In this document: positions 46,697 through 59,370 of the stretch, piece by piece
Position numbering within the stretch: the stretch's first letter is position 1
Layout: every line of letters starts with the position of its first letter
Source: Rhodocollybia butyracea
Taxonomy: Eukaryota > Basidiomycota > Agaricomycetes > Agaricales > Omphalotaceae
Length of the DNA stretch: 64,000 bases
NCBI GenBank assembly: GCA_015501585.1
Contig: JADNRY010000250.1
Location: 1-64,000 of the forward strand
Direction of reading: 5' to 3'
Notes under the pieces: model-generated
Told to the model about the DNA's origin: nothing
The model's input: only the letters and a program-made list of their open reading frames with translations
The model's database searches: none
Position numbers and translations under genes: made by a program

Positions 46697-48077
46697 TTAT
46701 TCATCCCACTCCATCGTCAACTCGCCGACATCCTTAAGCACAAACGGCCGGGAAGCGGAAGGGCTCCCCTCTGGCGCCACTGGCGTCACAGGTGATGCTG
46801 GTACTACCAGGTTTTCGGATTCTAAGTTATCCAGATGAGATTCCGAGTCTGAATGTGGTGAAGGCGGAGGAGCTGTGACGGCGGAAAGAGGAGGAGATGG
46901 ATGCGTTGATGTCAACTTCGCGGACCCGGAGCCGTTGAGTGTCAGCGTCAGTGGACGGGGAGTTTGCAGATGTCGCTGTGACGAAGAAAGAAATGAGTTG
47001 TAAGAAGAATTAGGACTTGGAATTTCGAGGTACGACTTACCTCTGTAGAAGACTGATCACTACTCGAGCGCCCCTCTACTCCAACTTTGAACTTTGGGCG
47101 TCCTCGTCGTCCTCCTATATCCGTATCAGCAGAGGAAGGCTCTAGCGGCGGTAGCGGGTAAACAAGTCTAACGCCCAGTCCAGATTTTGGCAGTTCCCGG
47201 TCGCTTGCGCCATTAGATATCCCGTTTCCTAGATTAGAGTTGGAGTCCGATATTAAAGGAGACGGAGACGTAGATTTTGCCAGTGAAGTAGATGACGCAG
47301 ACAGATGTAGAGATTGTGAAGCAGAGCTAGGAGTCGCCGAATCGTGTGTACTCAGCCCTGAGGGTTTTCTTCCATTACTATTCTTCGTAATCCTGCTCCT
47401 GCTGCGCTCGACAGACGTTATTCCTACTGCTGCGGAAGATATTTTTACCTGTACGTCGCTCGATTCGGGATCCAATGGCGCAGCAGGTGTTATTGTAGAC
47501 ATAGTTTGCACGAGACTGGGATTGTAGCCGACTGCGCCGTATCCTTGTGGTCGTAGCCTAGAGCGAGAGAGAGAGCGAGATTGAGAATCAGACCTGGTGC
47601 CATATCGCTGAGGAGAGTATCCGTTGTTATTCCGGTTCAGAATGTTAAATGGCGCGTATGCGGAGGTGCTAATCATATGTCTATTGAAAAGCTCAGTCAG
47701 TATCGTAATTATTGTCAATATACTGACAGCACACACACACCTTTCTTTTGCCCTTACAATTGTTCCTAACAGTTTTGCTTTACGCTTTTCCAGTTCTTGC
47801 GCTGCTGTCTCTGGCACAGCTCCTTCTCCAGCGATGACAGGTGGTATCAGACGCGCTTCATCGTCCGGTATTATCTATGCAAGCCTTAGTTCAAGTATAC
47901 AGTGAGCAACTTCAACATACTTGTTGATCCACGTTCTCGTTCCCGTTTCCGCTTCGTTTCCGTTTCTTTCCGTGTCTGCTCAGACAGCACGCGAAGAGAG
48001 ATACCATTAGCAAGTTTTCTCCGTGCGCTTGTCCGTTCCTTTTCCTCCGATAGCACTGGACAGTGGAACGGCGACAC
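46697..48077 (-). CDS. Ser/Pro-rich disordered protein
   Basis: Blocks join by plausible GT-AG introns. An RKRERE-rich start region (47,930-48,050) leads into IPDDEARLIPPVIAGEGA and TAAQELEKRKAKLL (about 47,760-47,880). HMISTSAYAPFNILNRN and a long Ser/Arg/Pro-rich part follow (47,060-47,690), including SRSLSRSRLRPQGYG and DIGGRRGRPKFKVGV, an AT-hook-like GRP patch. The C-terminus (46,697-46,985) begins RHLQTPRPLTLTLNG and ends LTMEWDE. The AT-hook-like core and Ser-rich body suggest a nuclear factor, but this is an inference. The 5' end above 47,930 is uncertain because two frames look coding. Two broken copies exist at 40.6-41.6 and 42.4-42.8 kb. Confidence 0.5.
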
Positions 48078-48756
48078 TGGTCCGTTTCGTCGAGTTTTAT
48101 GCAGCTATGCAGGAATTTGAAAACTAGCGCGTTTGAGACGCCTCTCTTAGAGATTATGTCATCATCGGAGTCGGAGGAGAAACCGGCGGGCCGCGCCAAC
48201 CACTCCTTGCCCCGAGAAATAATACTAATAGAATGGGCAGGCCGATGTTCTTCCGTTCCCGAGGAGAGGCAGCCGGTGGCCTTCCGCCTGTTGTTAACGC
48301 TGAACAGCTTCATATATGAAACACCTCTGAGCTCCATGTAGTCTTCAAAGTGTAGGTCGAGCCTATCGGCGCTGTCACTTGGCTCCCGTCTGGGAGCGGC
48401 TGTTCCCTCATGAACCCCGCTGGATGGCGGAGACGAGTAATGCAGTACTACGCTACTATTATTACTACTTCAGATGCTCCAATAACCACTGCATTCCAGC
48501 ACCTGACCGGGTCCCTGTCCGAGTCCGAACCCGTCTCGACTCTTTCTTATCTTCTTCCCATGCCAGATATATCTTTAATTGAAGGCAAAACTTCGACTTG
48601 AAATAAAGCGACGCTGCAGTAATATCCTCTTTGTCAATGATTAAGCGGTGGAAGGAGCAATCAATCAGTATTTGAAACCACTGCGTTTGTGCCGGACTCA
48701 TTCTTTAGCTTAAATAGGGGCCATTTTGGGCGTTCCTTCCTTCCTTATACTCAATC
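48078..48756. other. Intergenic or 5' part of the Ser-rich gene
   Basis: A minus-strand frame (48,337-47,912) contains FSSDSDDDIISKRGVSNALVF and could be an upstream exon. Otherwise this is the promoter region of the adenylate-forming reductase, with pyrimidine-rich sequence and a CTTCCTTCCTT run just before its start. Confidence 0.35.
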
Positions 48757-51700
48757 ATGATCTTCCCGCCTCTGACTCAACTCATAACCTTCCCCGAACT
48801 TCTGCAATTTCACTACACGCACAATGCAGAGGAAACGATATACGTCTATGCTGAAGATGGGAAAGACAAACCTACACACATCAAATACCTCGAGTTTGTT
48901 CGTGCTTCTCAGCGCGCAGCACACCTCATTCGTCCAGGTCGTCTCGGTCCCGCACGCGAAGTAGTAGGTGTTGTAGCTCTATCGGACACTCTGGTATATT
49001 CAGCGGTTGTCGCGGGGCTGATAGAGGCTGGCATAACTGTGAGTTCACATGATTATTGGCTCTAACATCAAATCAATGATATCCTAGCCGCTTCTCATCT
49101 CTCACCGCAATACCGCCGCTGCGGTAGTCAATCTATTGAAGAAATCCGGTGCCCATCGACTGCTCTGTACGCAATCCACTCTCCAGGAGCTCCTCCAGAG
49201 CGTCAAAACAGAACTAGCATCAAGCGATGCTCCTTATGAAGTTACTTTTGAAGAAATCCCTAGTTTACACAACTTGTTCCCTAAATTGGGATCGGAAACT
49301 TTGAAGGATCCATGCGAACTCTATCCTCGTTCATCTTATCCCGATCCAGATGAAACCCTCATAATTCTGCACTCGTCCGGAAGCACTGGTCTTCCCAAAG
49401 CAATTCCCTTAACCCACGATGTGTTTTTCCGGGGCTGGATTTCAGGTTGTGAGTCAAACGATCAAAGGTTTTTGCTAACTATTAGCCCATGTACTTACCA
49501 CTCTACTCGCGATACAGCCCTTTCAGCTCAGTACCGTACTCACAACGTGCGTGTGGGTAGTTTCGGCTTACCCAGCTTCCACGCTCTCGGAATATTCACG
49601 ATACTATTCACGCCAATATACATCGGCACCTCCGTCGCAGTCTACCCTCCCATTGCTACAAGACCCGATGCGCTCCCTGTTACGTCGACCCCCGATAACA
49701 TCATCGAGCATCTCCAGCGTACATCCTGTACCGGTTGCTTCACAATTCCTGCCATCGTTCAAATCTGGGCGCAGTCCCCCTCAACTGTAGATGTCTTACG
49801 AAAACTCAAGGTTTTGGTCAGTGTTTCTTTGAACATATTCCTAAACTCGAATGTAGATCGTGGGGCTGACTCGTTCTCGGATTACTACTAGCTCTTTGGT
49901 GGAGGACCGCTATCTTCAACCACTGGGGACTCTCTCGTGGCATCTGGAGTCCCCTTACGTGCTGTGTACGGCGGAACTGAATTCGGTTCTCCTGCTACAT
50001 ACGACCTGGACGAGAATCATGAAGACTGGGGATGGTTCAGGTATCCAGAAGCTCAACATATCCGGTGGATTCCTCAAGGCGATGGCACCCATGAGCTTCA
50101 ACTTTTGGTAGGTATCAGGCTTCGCTATTACTATCATTATAAGACTCAGTCGTTTGTGACCGCTCTCAGAATTCAGATACATTCCGCGTAGCTGTCGACA
50201 ATCTCCAAGATGTTTCTGGTTACGCGACGTCGGATCTATGGACCCCTCATCCTACCAAACCTGGATTGTGGAAAATGTAAGTCTTTGCGTAAACTGCCTG
50301 GGTTGCTAACGATTTAATTTTAATTTATCCTCGTCAGAGTCGGGCGAGCAGACGATGTTATCATCCATTCCTCTGGCGAAAAAACGGTTCCGGCTCCGTT
50401 TGAAGACAGAGTTGGTCAGAGTCCTCTGTAAGTCAACGCTGTTATTACATTTCAATCGTCGTCATTCCATATTTACTTCTTGTCGATGGTAGATTAAGAG
50501 GGGTAATCATGTTCGGGCGTGAACGAGATCAGCCTGGAGTTTTAATCGAACCATCTCCCGAGAATCAGGTCGACATCGATGACGAAGCCCAAGTATCTAC
50601 TTTCCGTAACAAAGTATGGTATGTGCACTCGGACAAGTATCCTCTGATAACGTCGCGAAACTAATTACTATTTATTGGAGGCCTGTCATTGAAGAAGGCA
50701 ATAAACTACTTCCAGCGTTCAGTAGAATCTACAAGGAGATGATCCTCGTTACGTCCCATACTAAACCCCTCCCGCGAGCTGGGAAAGGAACAGTTTTGCG
50801 TAAAGCGGCCTTGAAAGAGTATGAGAGGGAGATTGACCAGATGTACATTACTTTTCCTTCCTCATATTACGAACATGATGCTGAAGCTAACCTTGTACAG
50901 ATACGAAATCGTCGAATCAAACACCAGTAGCGTCGAGCCTCCTACTAACTGGGAAACTACAACGCTTCAAGAATGGCTCACAACACAAGTCGAAAGTCTA
51001 TGTCACAACTCTGTCGGCATTTCTGATGATATATTTGAGCATGGATTCGATAGGTGAGTTTCATTTTCGTATCCCGGGCCCTGATCACGACTTGAATATG
51101 TACGCTTTTTTCAGCTTGGGCGCGACAGTTCTACGAGTGCGCCTGGTCAGTTCGCTACGGGCCACCGACAACGTGGCGGCCTCTCGAATGATTTCCCAGA
51201 ATACTATATACAACTATCCAACCATCGCCAAGCTCTCCCAGTTCATTATTGGACTCATCGAAAGCCCCGATCAGGATATGGCTCTTGCGAATAATCATGA
51301 AGCTGCGATAGAGGATATGATTTCGACCTACTCCAAGGGGCTCGACGTTCCCATTCCAGGGTCCCATGTCGACAATGTACCGTCGAAGGTTGTAGTACTT
51401 TTGACTGGGTCAACGGGTAACCTCGGGGCACAGATTCTCGCCGATTTACTCTCAAACGATTCTGTTGCCGAGGTGTATACTCTAAACAGACCTTCTTCAA
51501 AGGTGTCTATCATGAAACGGCATCAAGAGCGGTTCAAAGATAAAGACCTCGACATCGGCCTTCTATCTTCTCAAAAGCTTGTTCTGCTGGAGGGTGAAAG
51601 TGCTCAGCCAAACCTAGGCTTAACAGATGCGGTGTACAGCAAGGTAAGTCATACGTATGACCTTTTCCGTAGCTGTTTCTAACTGAGAAATAGCTTCAAG

Positions 51701-52742
51701 AATCATTGACACTTATTATTCACAATGCATGGAGGTTAGACTTTAACCTTTCACTGTCTTCGTTTGAGCCCCATGTTCGAGGAGTCCGCAACTTGATTGA
51801 TCTGGCTCGCGCGTCCCACTATGCGTCGTCATTACGATTCCTGTTTACTTCTTCTATTGGATCCGCTCAGTCGTGGAACTCAACTACTATGGGTCCGTAC
51901 CCCGAAGAGGTTGTCTTGGACCCCAAATATGCTGTTGGGCCTGGGTACGGAGAGAGCAAATATGTTTCAGAACGGGTATGTTAACGATTCTCGTCATCGA
52001 TAAATTGACAAGATTTTCACACTTGTTCCTCCAGATTCTGGCACAAAGTGGATTGCGTGCGTCGTCTTTCCGGATTGGACAGATCACTGGTGGTTCGAAT
52101 GGCGCGTGGGCCATGAGCGACTGGTTACCGATGATCGTTAAATCAAGTCTCGTACTGAACATACTTCCGGATACACCTGGAGTAAGTCGACAAACTAGCT
52201 CTTTGAATGGCTCTCTGACGGCCAATCTAGGTTGTCTCATGGCTCCCTTTGGACGCAGTCGCCGGCGCAATTCTTGATGTCGCGTTTACCCCGGAAACTA
52301 CTCCGTTGGCTATAAACTTAGTACACCCCAAACCTGTCTCCTGGACTAGCACCATGAGTGCTATTCGAGAGTCGCTCATCTCGGCCAAGCATCTATCTCC
52401 TGAAGCTTTACCATTAGTTCCTTTCCAAACTTGGGTTAAAGCTTTAGAAGATGCAGGCAATGCTTCGCCAGAAATAGTCAGCAATGAGCTTGTAAGTGCC
52501 CACCTGCATTTCCTCGATTTTTGCTCATTCTTGGGTTTCGCTTTTAGCCTGCACACAAAATTATAGACTTCTTACGTGGTGCAACCCCCGCAAGCGAAGG
52601 GAATGCGGAGGCGGAGGCGCTTGGGACTGCCCTAGGGACCTCCAATATCCAGCGTCTTAGCAAGAAGATCAAAGATCTGGGCCCTCTTGGAGACGTCGAC
52701 GCCGATCTTTGGGTCAAATACTGGGTGAACTCTGGGATGTAA
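48757..52742 (+). CDS. Adenylate-forming reductase (A-T-R, NRPS-like, aminoadipate-reductase type)
   Basis: More than ten exons with short GT-AG introns encode roughly 1,050 residues, the usual family length. Adenylation domain: LHSSGSTGLPKAIPLTH (A3, about 49,370), SFGLPSFHALG (A4), LFGGGPLSSTTGD with LRAVYGGTEFGSP (A5, about 49,890-49,995) and LWKM then GRADDVIIHSSGEK (A8, near 50,340). Thiolation domain: the HGFDSLGATVLR carrier motif (about 51,040-51,135), whose phosphopantetheine Ser codon is completed across an intron. Reductase domain: LLTGSTGNLGAQIL (NADP-binding, about 51,400) and GYGESKYVSER (Tyr-x-x-x-Lys catalytic pair, near 51,950). Such enzymes adenylate a carboxylic or amino acid, load it on the carrier and reduce it to an aldehyde or alcohol. 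The substrate cannot be read from the sequence. No tailoring cluster is evident nearby. The gene looks intact. Confidence 0.85.
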
Positions 52743-53389
52743 TTCAGTTGACTTTTTGAATATATGCATTCATTTCCGTCTAAATGGGACTCATTCAAGT
52801 ACGCTTTGAATCTCCTTCAATAAAGTACCACAAAAGTGCATAAGCATGTAAGTAACTCGGAGGTTGACAATAAGTACGTAGGTACCGACTAGTGCTCTTA
52901 GTCACCGCGCGAAGCCATCCAGGCTCTCTCCACCGCTCTGCCACGCCTAAACCTACCACTCAGAAGTCAGAAGCCGAAAAGCTGGATAGATTGAATCCTC
53001 TGAGACTATCACTGGAGGATATTCAAAGGAGTCATCTCTACCACCTCATCACTATGCCAGCACCTTTTGTCAATGTTTACATCAAATTGCCAGTGGTGGT
53101 CCGTGGAAGCATATGAATTAAATAAGTGTACTTGAAGTGTACTAAGGAATATTAAATACCCTTTAAATACCCCTTGCCCAAGCAACGAAGACAAGCAAAA
53201 AAAAATAGAGAGAGAAAGGACCAGAGTGGCAATATTTTTATGTTCCATCAACCTCTACCGTAACACTAGTAGCCCTTTGTTGTTGAGAGTAAAATGTTTC
53301 TGCCACCGGTGATTTGTTCATCTTGATTAAGATAATTACTGCAACAGGATACAAGCACTGGAATTTCAATCAGGCGCTGAGTATGCTCA
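52743..53389. other. Intergenic between the reductase and the membrane protein
   Basis: Convergent 3' ends meet here. A possible extra 3' exon of the membrane protein lies at 53,260-53,325 (minus strand, ILIKMNKSPVAETFYSQ), but the splice frame does not fit. The rest shows nothing. Confidence 0.4.
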
Positions 53390-54491
53390 TCAAAAAAACA
53401 CCCAGCTTACTGAAACTGTCAAAAACAAAGATGTGCTGACTGCCATGAATGTTCTAAAATTGGGATTGGGATTTGATGTTGACAATGTGCCACCCAATTC
53501 TGCAATAAAGGCAAGCAATTGTACAGCAAGGAAAAATATCCCGGATTCAACCAAAAGAAGTAGAATTTTTTGGATAGGAGTTTTAGTGGCCATTGATGCG
53601 GCTTTCAATGTTTGATGATGAGACCTAAAACTCATGAATAAGTGATTTGCGTTTACAGTAGTGACTTGATAGCCTACCAGACTTTCCATCCAATCAATGA
53701 TGTTGCCAACAAATTTACTGCCAATGTGGTAGCCAATGCGAGACAGTCAAAAATAACAGTTGCTCCATCTATGAGATCGGTATTAACCACTGCAACATCA
53801 AAACTAGCATCCACAATATTGACGACTGTATACAAAGACATCACCAAACCAGAAATGACAAGTTGCACGCTCATGAACTCACCAATGTTACTAAGCATAA
53901 GCAAAGCAAGAGTAAATTTCCAAAATCTATTACGATGCAATAAAACCCATGCTCTCCAACAGACCACAGCATCACCAATAAGAATCTGCCAGTGAAACAA
54001 TCTTGGAATAAATCGGTCATAAAGCTGGAAACAAGGATAACTCACAACAACTATACTAACAAAGGAATTCACATCTGCAGCTATGGTCACGCTTTGGGGG
54101 GGTTGAGTAGCCTCTTCCACAAGACCTAAGTGCACTTGTACTAGGCTAAAAGCGCTGCGGTACATAATAAACCACATCAAACAGATGAAAAGCACCACAC
54201 AACACAGAAGCAGAACAGCGCTGGGCTGTCGCCAGGTTTTGACACTGAGAGATATTCAAGATGAATGAATACTGTTACTCAATTACAGATAAGTACTCAC
54301 TTAAGCAGCCGTATTGCAATCAATGTTCCCAGAAAAGAAGCTCCTGGTTAGCTTGTATGAGTGATTTGTTTCCTATGGGGCCGCTGAAGTAAGTACTCAC
54401 CATATCCTATCCCTGTAATTGTGGCTGCAGCCAAATCATCATAGCAAGCAGATGCAAGCAGAGCAACCAGTTCTTGCTCCTCGGGACTCAT
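53390..54491 (-). CDS. Basidiomycete-type multi-span membrane protein
   Basis: Exons read MSPEEQELVALLASACYDD to GIGYG, then ASFLGTLIAIRLL, then VKTWRQPSAVLLL and onward, with GTGAGT-type donors. Six or seven hydrophobic segments follow, including MWFIMYRSAF, VSIVVVSYPCFQLYDR, the signature IGDAVVCWRAWVLLHR, LMLSNIGEFMSVQ and HHQTLKAASMA with ILLLLVESGIFFLAVQ. From memory, the GD.VV.WRAW and R/QTLK.AS motifs are common in a large set of basidiomycete seven-span proteins of unknown function. The frame stops at 53,390, but a GTAAGC donor just before it suggests that the real end may lie in a further exon. It acts in a membrane; the ligand or role is unknown. Confidence 0.65.
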
Positions 54492-56050
54492 CTTCCTTTA
54501 CAAAGTCAAACAAGAAGTCAGACCAGTGTGGCAAAAATTAAACATCGATATTCCAGTTCTATATGTACTACGGCTTGAAATTTTTGGTCACCATGTTTGT
54601 ACTATTATTATCACTTATTGTCACTTTGATCAATCCATTTCGCCGGTGAGAGCAAGGGCCCAAGGGGAGCCAACTGTCAGTGTCGAGTGCAAATCACTCG
54701 AGTTGGTGCCAGTCTGGGACCTTAGCCTTCCATTTCAAGTCAACTGGGATAAAAAAGACTGGTCAGTCTGTCAATTTGGACATCTGCAGACGTACAGCCC
54801 AGGGGTGCAACCGCGTGGCCACCCCAGCTCGGGAAATTGGCCTGTCTGCAAATTTGACCAGAACTACATTGACCATCACAATATGAAGTGCAGGAGAAAT
54901 GTTCTCAGAGCCGCAGAAACAAGGCCTCATTCGCCCAGTGGTCTTGTGAGCTTTGTATAATAATTATGCGCCATAGTGGTATAGGCTAAAGAGGCTGAGA
55001 GCCACATGGAGTGAGGGGAAGCAAAAAGGCACCCGTAGAGTCCAGGGTTCTTGTGCCAGTGATTTGTGCAGTTGACGTGTAATATGTAGGCATGATGAAT
55101 CACAATGTAAAAGATGGATTTGATGGAGTAAAAAATAAGTAATATGGAAGAGAATTCACAATTTCACGGACTGGGAAAAAGGTCGGAGAGGACAATCGAT
55201 GGTTTGCAGGGCCAACACTAGTCACAAACAGATATCAGATCAACGTTGGCTCTGAACAACAAAATTGGGCGTTGTCTGAAATTAGCCAGCAATATGGAAT
55301 GCACCTGATTGTTATGCCGTGAGGTTCGAAGGAGAATTTCTCCCAGGCTGTTCGAGCCCGAACTACTTATAACCTCCAAACTTGATACCCCTTCATGTTT
55401 TACAGCATTTGTAGTCACAAGCGAGAGTGAGGGTTGAGAAAGGTCATCTAGAAAGGGAAATGGGAGGCTCAAAATCAGGCCTGAGGTACCAGGAGAAACA
55501 CCAGATATCAATAAACACTGAAGCTCACATCGGTACAGGATGATGCCATCAAGAATCTCAACTCAGATCCAAGAGCGAAAACAAAGTCCAACTCGGTGCA
55601 AAAAGCATCCAACATGGTCGATATAGTATAGTCAATTTGGATCCTCTAGGCTTTGCTGGCCATTATCATTTCCAAGGGTTTCTCTTCTACTGTTTATGAC
55701 TTTGATATAAGATTGTTGTCTGCCATCATTTCCATAAATTGTTTGAACTTTGATTTGAACTTGAAAGATTTACATTCATGATCATCAGGTATTGGACATG
55801 TCCAGGATCATAGATGAGACTACCGTATGGCTGTGGAATCTTTAGGTGAAAAACCCAACTGCTAGTCCATGAATATGGGTGGTAAAGTGGGATGATTGTG
55901 AAGATGCTGCAGAATAGAAGAGCATCCGAGTCATGGCTGCTGGAAGAATTTTTGGCAGGTGGGGGAGTCTTGGATCGAGTTTAATCGGGGGCAGAGATAG
56001 TACGTATTCATGGCCTTTGATCAGAGTGGTAGTGAACTTGATGATTGATT
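54492..56050. other. Intergenic, no recognised gene
   Basis: Open frames on the plus strand (54,526-54,960) and minus strand (55,218-55,511) lack domain motifs and protein-like spacing. The region borders the copia LTR and may hold older repeat debris. I see nothing more. Confidence 0.4.
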
Positions 56051-56337
56051 GTGTACCACTAAACAAGAGGACACGAGATGTGTACATTGTATGCAGTAAT
56101 ACACAAGCGCTATTAAACCTTGAACAAGTCTGGATTGAAGGGAATAGCGTTAGGTTTAGTATTTTAATAGTACAAGTCCCTTTGTACATACCTGGATCGA
56201 AGGTAACAGCAATAGGGGTTCACTTTGGCCCAGGATGCTAACTAATGGAAAGTAATTTAGCTATATAAGTCCGTGAGTCCATAAATCATATAAGTCCATA
56301 GGTGATGGTCAAGACTCTACTGAGTCAATATCTAACA
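56050..56337 (-). repeat. Ty1/copia-type LTR (left limit uncertain)
   Basis: On the minus strand the LTR begins TGTTAGATATTGAC at 56337, directly after a G9 polypurine tract (56338-56346), the standard junction of an element's 3' end with its LTR. Downstream there is a TATATAG segment. I cannot fix the far end; the boundary given is approximate. Confidence 0.5.
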
Positions 56338-56346
56338 CCCCCCCCC
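56338..56346 (-). other. Polypurine tract of the copia-like element
   Basis: Nine consecutive G on the minus strand immediately precede the TGTTAG of the LTR, which primes plus-strand DNA synthesis in LTR elements. Confidence 0.6.
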
Positions 56347-56600
56347 TTGACTCGCGTCAAGTTTCAGTCTGCGAATCCATCTACGGTGAGAGTCCTGTGT
56401 GTTGTAGATTTGAGTCTGTACTGGAATGTTCTAGTACTTTTGTTAGTATTACTCATTACTTACTCAGCCTACTTACCAGTACTATGTAGAATATTCTAGA
56501 AGGTATTGTAAGTAGTATAAATACTGTAGAGGTCCTGGGGGAGACCCAGACAATTGTACTAAAGGTCTAACAACCGAGTGCACAAGTGTAACCAGATCAC

Positions 56601-56720
56601 TTAATCCACAACACTGTGAAGTGGCTTGGTGAGAAGGTCGGCCTGATTGTCCTGGCTGTATACATGGATGACATTAACGAGCAGTTTCAAGACACAGTCA
56701 CGGATGAAGTGCTCTCAAAC
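56601..56720 (-). pseudogene. C-terminus of a Ty1/copia polyprotein (RNase H end)
   Basis: The minus strand reads HFIRDCVLKLLVNVIHVYS then QADLLTKPLHSVVD and a stop at 56601-56603. The Ala-Asp-Leu-Leu-Thr-Lys-Pro-Leu block closes the RNase H domain of Ty1/copia polyproteins. Only about 38 codons are left before the frame is lost, so the element is truncated. Confidence 0.75.
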
Positions 56721-58000
56721 ATCAGGAAAAGTACATAATGCCTGTGAGTGATAGGCTTTGATGGGATAGAAGTCGATAACTCTATCTGAGGGATTTATGG
56801 GGGCGTGGAAACGGGGGGCACAAACGATCTCTTTATTGGAAGTACAGTAGTCAATATAAATAGTAAAGTAATAACAAATACAGTAAGACACGGGGTGGTG
56901 GGTATCATGCCAGTGGTGCTTCTTGAGCCCGAAACAACTGTTGTCGGACTGGCGGTCTGTTCTCAACAATGCCCAGGCAAACCTAGAATATCCTGAGGCA
57001 ACCCAGGAATTATCCAAATTCCTAGGCTGCCTCAGTGTTTCTCAAAGGCTCTGGTTGACCCAACTCACCAAGAAGACCCAGGTTTGGGCCCAATTCCTGG
57101 GTTTCCTGGGCTGCCCTGGGGCTGTAGGTTGCCTCAGGTTGCCCCAGGTTGCCCTGGCTGTCCCCGATATTAGGCCTAAAATCGGCCTAAGGCGTGTAAC
57201 CGTACATTTTGACGCTTTGTACGTGTTATACAATGCAATAAGAGAGTTATACGGAGCCCGAGCGTGATAGCTGTTGCCGAGGCAAAGAACTTAACAATAA
57301 TACTCAGCGAGCCGTGAAGGTACGCCCACAAGCGTAGCCTAGAGCCAAGCTAGCGAGGATACCTGGGCTGCCCGGAGATGTAACGCTAGATCGTCAATCT
57401 AGTTATACCCAAAGAGTGTAGACTCTCTAAACTACAGGACATCTCGAAGCGGGATAAGTACTAAGCCAACGCGTTACTCGAGGGAAGGAATTATGAGGGA
57501 AGGCATCCCTCGCACTAAGACCCCCAACAAGCTATGTTAAGATGTGGACTTTACAGTCCATAACAGTGGACCAGAACAATCCCGAGGGAAACCGTAGAGG
57601 TCTATTCGCGGCACCGGTCGTAACCGTGAGGACGGTAGAAACATACTTAGCGGTCCTACGGAAAGCTACGCGCCGGAATAGCCTTGGCAAATCGAAACAT
57701 TTGATCTTAGAAATCATACACGGGAGGTCTTATCCGTTAAAGCCGACTATCGGGAATCACTTGTACATACTCAGCGCAGTTGCTCGAGATTATCATAAGT
57801 GGTGTCGTTGGAAAGCTAGATAACAGGCCTTCTCGAGAGAATGTTAATCACACTCAGGATGGACAGAACTATCCGAGGAATAGAATGAAACTCACCCAAG
57901 GGAAACCGGGCGGCGAGTGATCATGAAGCGCAAAGGTACTCCTGACCCCGGAGAATTGTGGAGTAATCGGAGAAACCTCGCTCGGATCAAAAACACTCTA
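56721..58000. other. Repeat debris with a C/G-rich imperfect repeat and an unassigned open frame
   Basis: 56,740-56,900 is AT-mixed LTR-like sequence with an AATAAAGAGATCG on the minus strand. 57,000-57,170 is an irregular repeat of CCTGGG/CCCAGG and GGTTGCC motifs. The 57,240-58,000 part has a different texture and holds a 93-codon plus-strand frame (57,542-57,823) that I do not recognise. No tRNA was identified. Confidence 0.4.
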
Positions 58001-58234
58001 AAACTATGTTAATCCTCACGAAATCATATTTTACCTCTGATATATACCCAAGAATGGACTATTTCTTTATCGTGTGTACCATATATAGGCTGGAGTTTCC
58101 TTTCCGAGCCAGATTCCTCTGTTCCACTCTCTTTCCGTCTCTCTCCGTATCTGTTTCGTCTATTTTTCGTATTAAACTCTCTCTACTCAGTATATAAGCC
58201 AGATATATTTATTCAATAAGACAAGTTTCTTGCC

Positions 58235-58600
58235 CTCGACTTGACTGCTAAGACCAGTGCTCCGTAGAACGTCCCCTCGGGACTAGTAGCGTGACGCCTC
58301 CTGACTTGGTTATCTTTAGAAAGTAATAAACTTCACGAAGTTACTTGCCACCTCCCCTGTACGAGATTGGTTGTGTTCCTTCACCTCAGAGGATCTTTCC
58401 CTCGATTTGTATGTTAGGAAGTGAGCTCCGTAGAACGTCCTCGGGACTAGTAGCGTGACGCTTCTCTACTTAACTACGAGTTGGTTGTTAGTTTCTTCAC
58501 CTAGTAAGTAGCTGGTCACCTCCCTACGTGTTCCCGCGGAGAAGTGTTAGTTGCTTCACGAAGTTGTTAGCCAGTCTCGACGCTTTACCGCGGAGTGACT
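58235..58600 (+). repeat. Imperfect tandem repeat with CTCGGGACTAGTAGCGTGACG units
   Basis: Two clear units (CTCCGTAGAACGTCC then CTCGGGACTAGTAGCGTGACG) begin near 58,260 and 58,429, and CTTCACGAAGTT-type blocks recur at 58,332, 58,498 and 58,555. Non-coding; probably retroelement LTR or untranslated sequence. Confidence 0.65.
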
Positions 58601-58744
58601 GATAGTTTCTTCAAGGAGTTTGATTTACTGTCATATTACTTGCTCGGCGGAATTTGGCCTGTAATAGAATTTCACAAACTTCCTTTGGCCCACTTGAGAA
58701 TCTGATCGAGTCTTGAGCGTGTGAGTTCCCTCGAACTCCAGATC

Positions 58745-59370
58745 AACCTTAAATCTAGTTGCTTCCTTAGAGGGGACGGTTTCTAGTAAGGAATTATTCG
58801 GCTCCAGAGTGAGGGTTCCTTAGTCGACTTCCCTGTGAAGTTAGGCGAGCCACTAAGATTGTGGTACGAGTTCCTAGTGATTAAGTTCACTCACAATATC
58901 GTAGCTTGGCCCAGAGTTTGGTCAAGGACTTTACGGCGTCACAGCAGCTAGTGCCAGAGTTTGCCTAGGGTTGTTGACAAACCTCGAGATTACTATTCTA
59001 GCTAGAGCCAGAGTTTGCCTAGGAGAATCTTAGTTCCGTTGTATTGGTTTTGGTTTTGATTATTTGGTTTTGGACACATACGCATTATTGGTTTTGGTTT
59101 GGTTATATTGATTCGGACATCCCGACGTTCCCTCGTACATATGTACACCCAGCTGGGCTTCCCTCGACTCAGTTCTAAGAGTTGTCCAAGCTTAGTTACC
59201 CACGTTAGCGCTACAGTCTTGAACCTGGAGCAGTCGCGCGCGTACATCCGATATTACAAGACTTTCCCTCGGGGAATCTCTGACAACCCGCCCTCGCTCC
59301 CTTACATATCGATAGTCTGGTTAGGTGCGGTAGTGTTTTTGTTAGGTTGTTTTATAGCACCTTTCGCATA
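58745..59370 (+). repeat. Left arm of a large inverted repeat
   Basis: Blocks reappear reversed and complemented at 60,750-61,455: CTAGTTGCTTCCTTAGAGGGGAC (quoted in part), CCACTAAGATTGTGGTAC, CCAGAGTTTG with AGCTAG-type flanks, TTGTATTGGTTTTGGTTTTG, and at the inner end a coding-like ATAGTCTGGTTAGG block (SIVWLGAVVFLLGCFIAPF). Arms are diverged and contain indels. Confidence 0.75.

Noticed and set aside
57900..58020. Possible tRNA or structured RNA in the CG-rich stretch
   Set aside because: I could not fold a cloverleaf with a T-loop and anticodon arm, nor find internal A and B box spacing.
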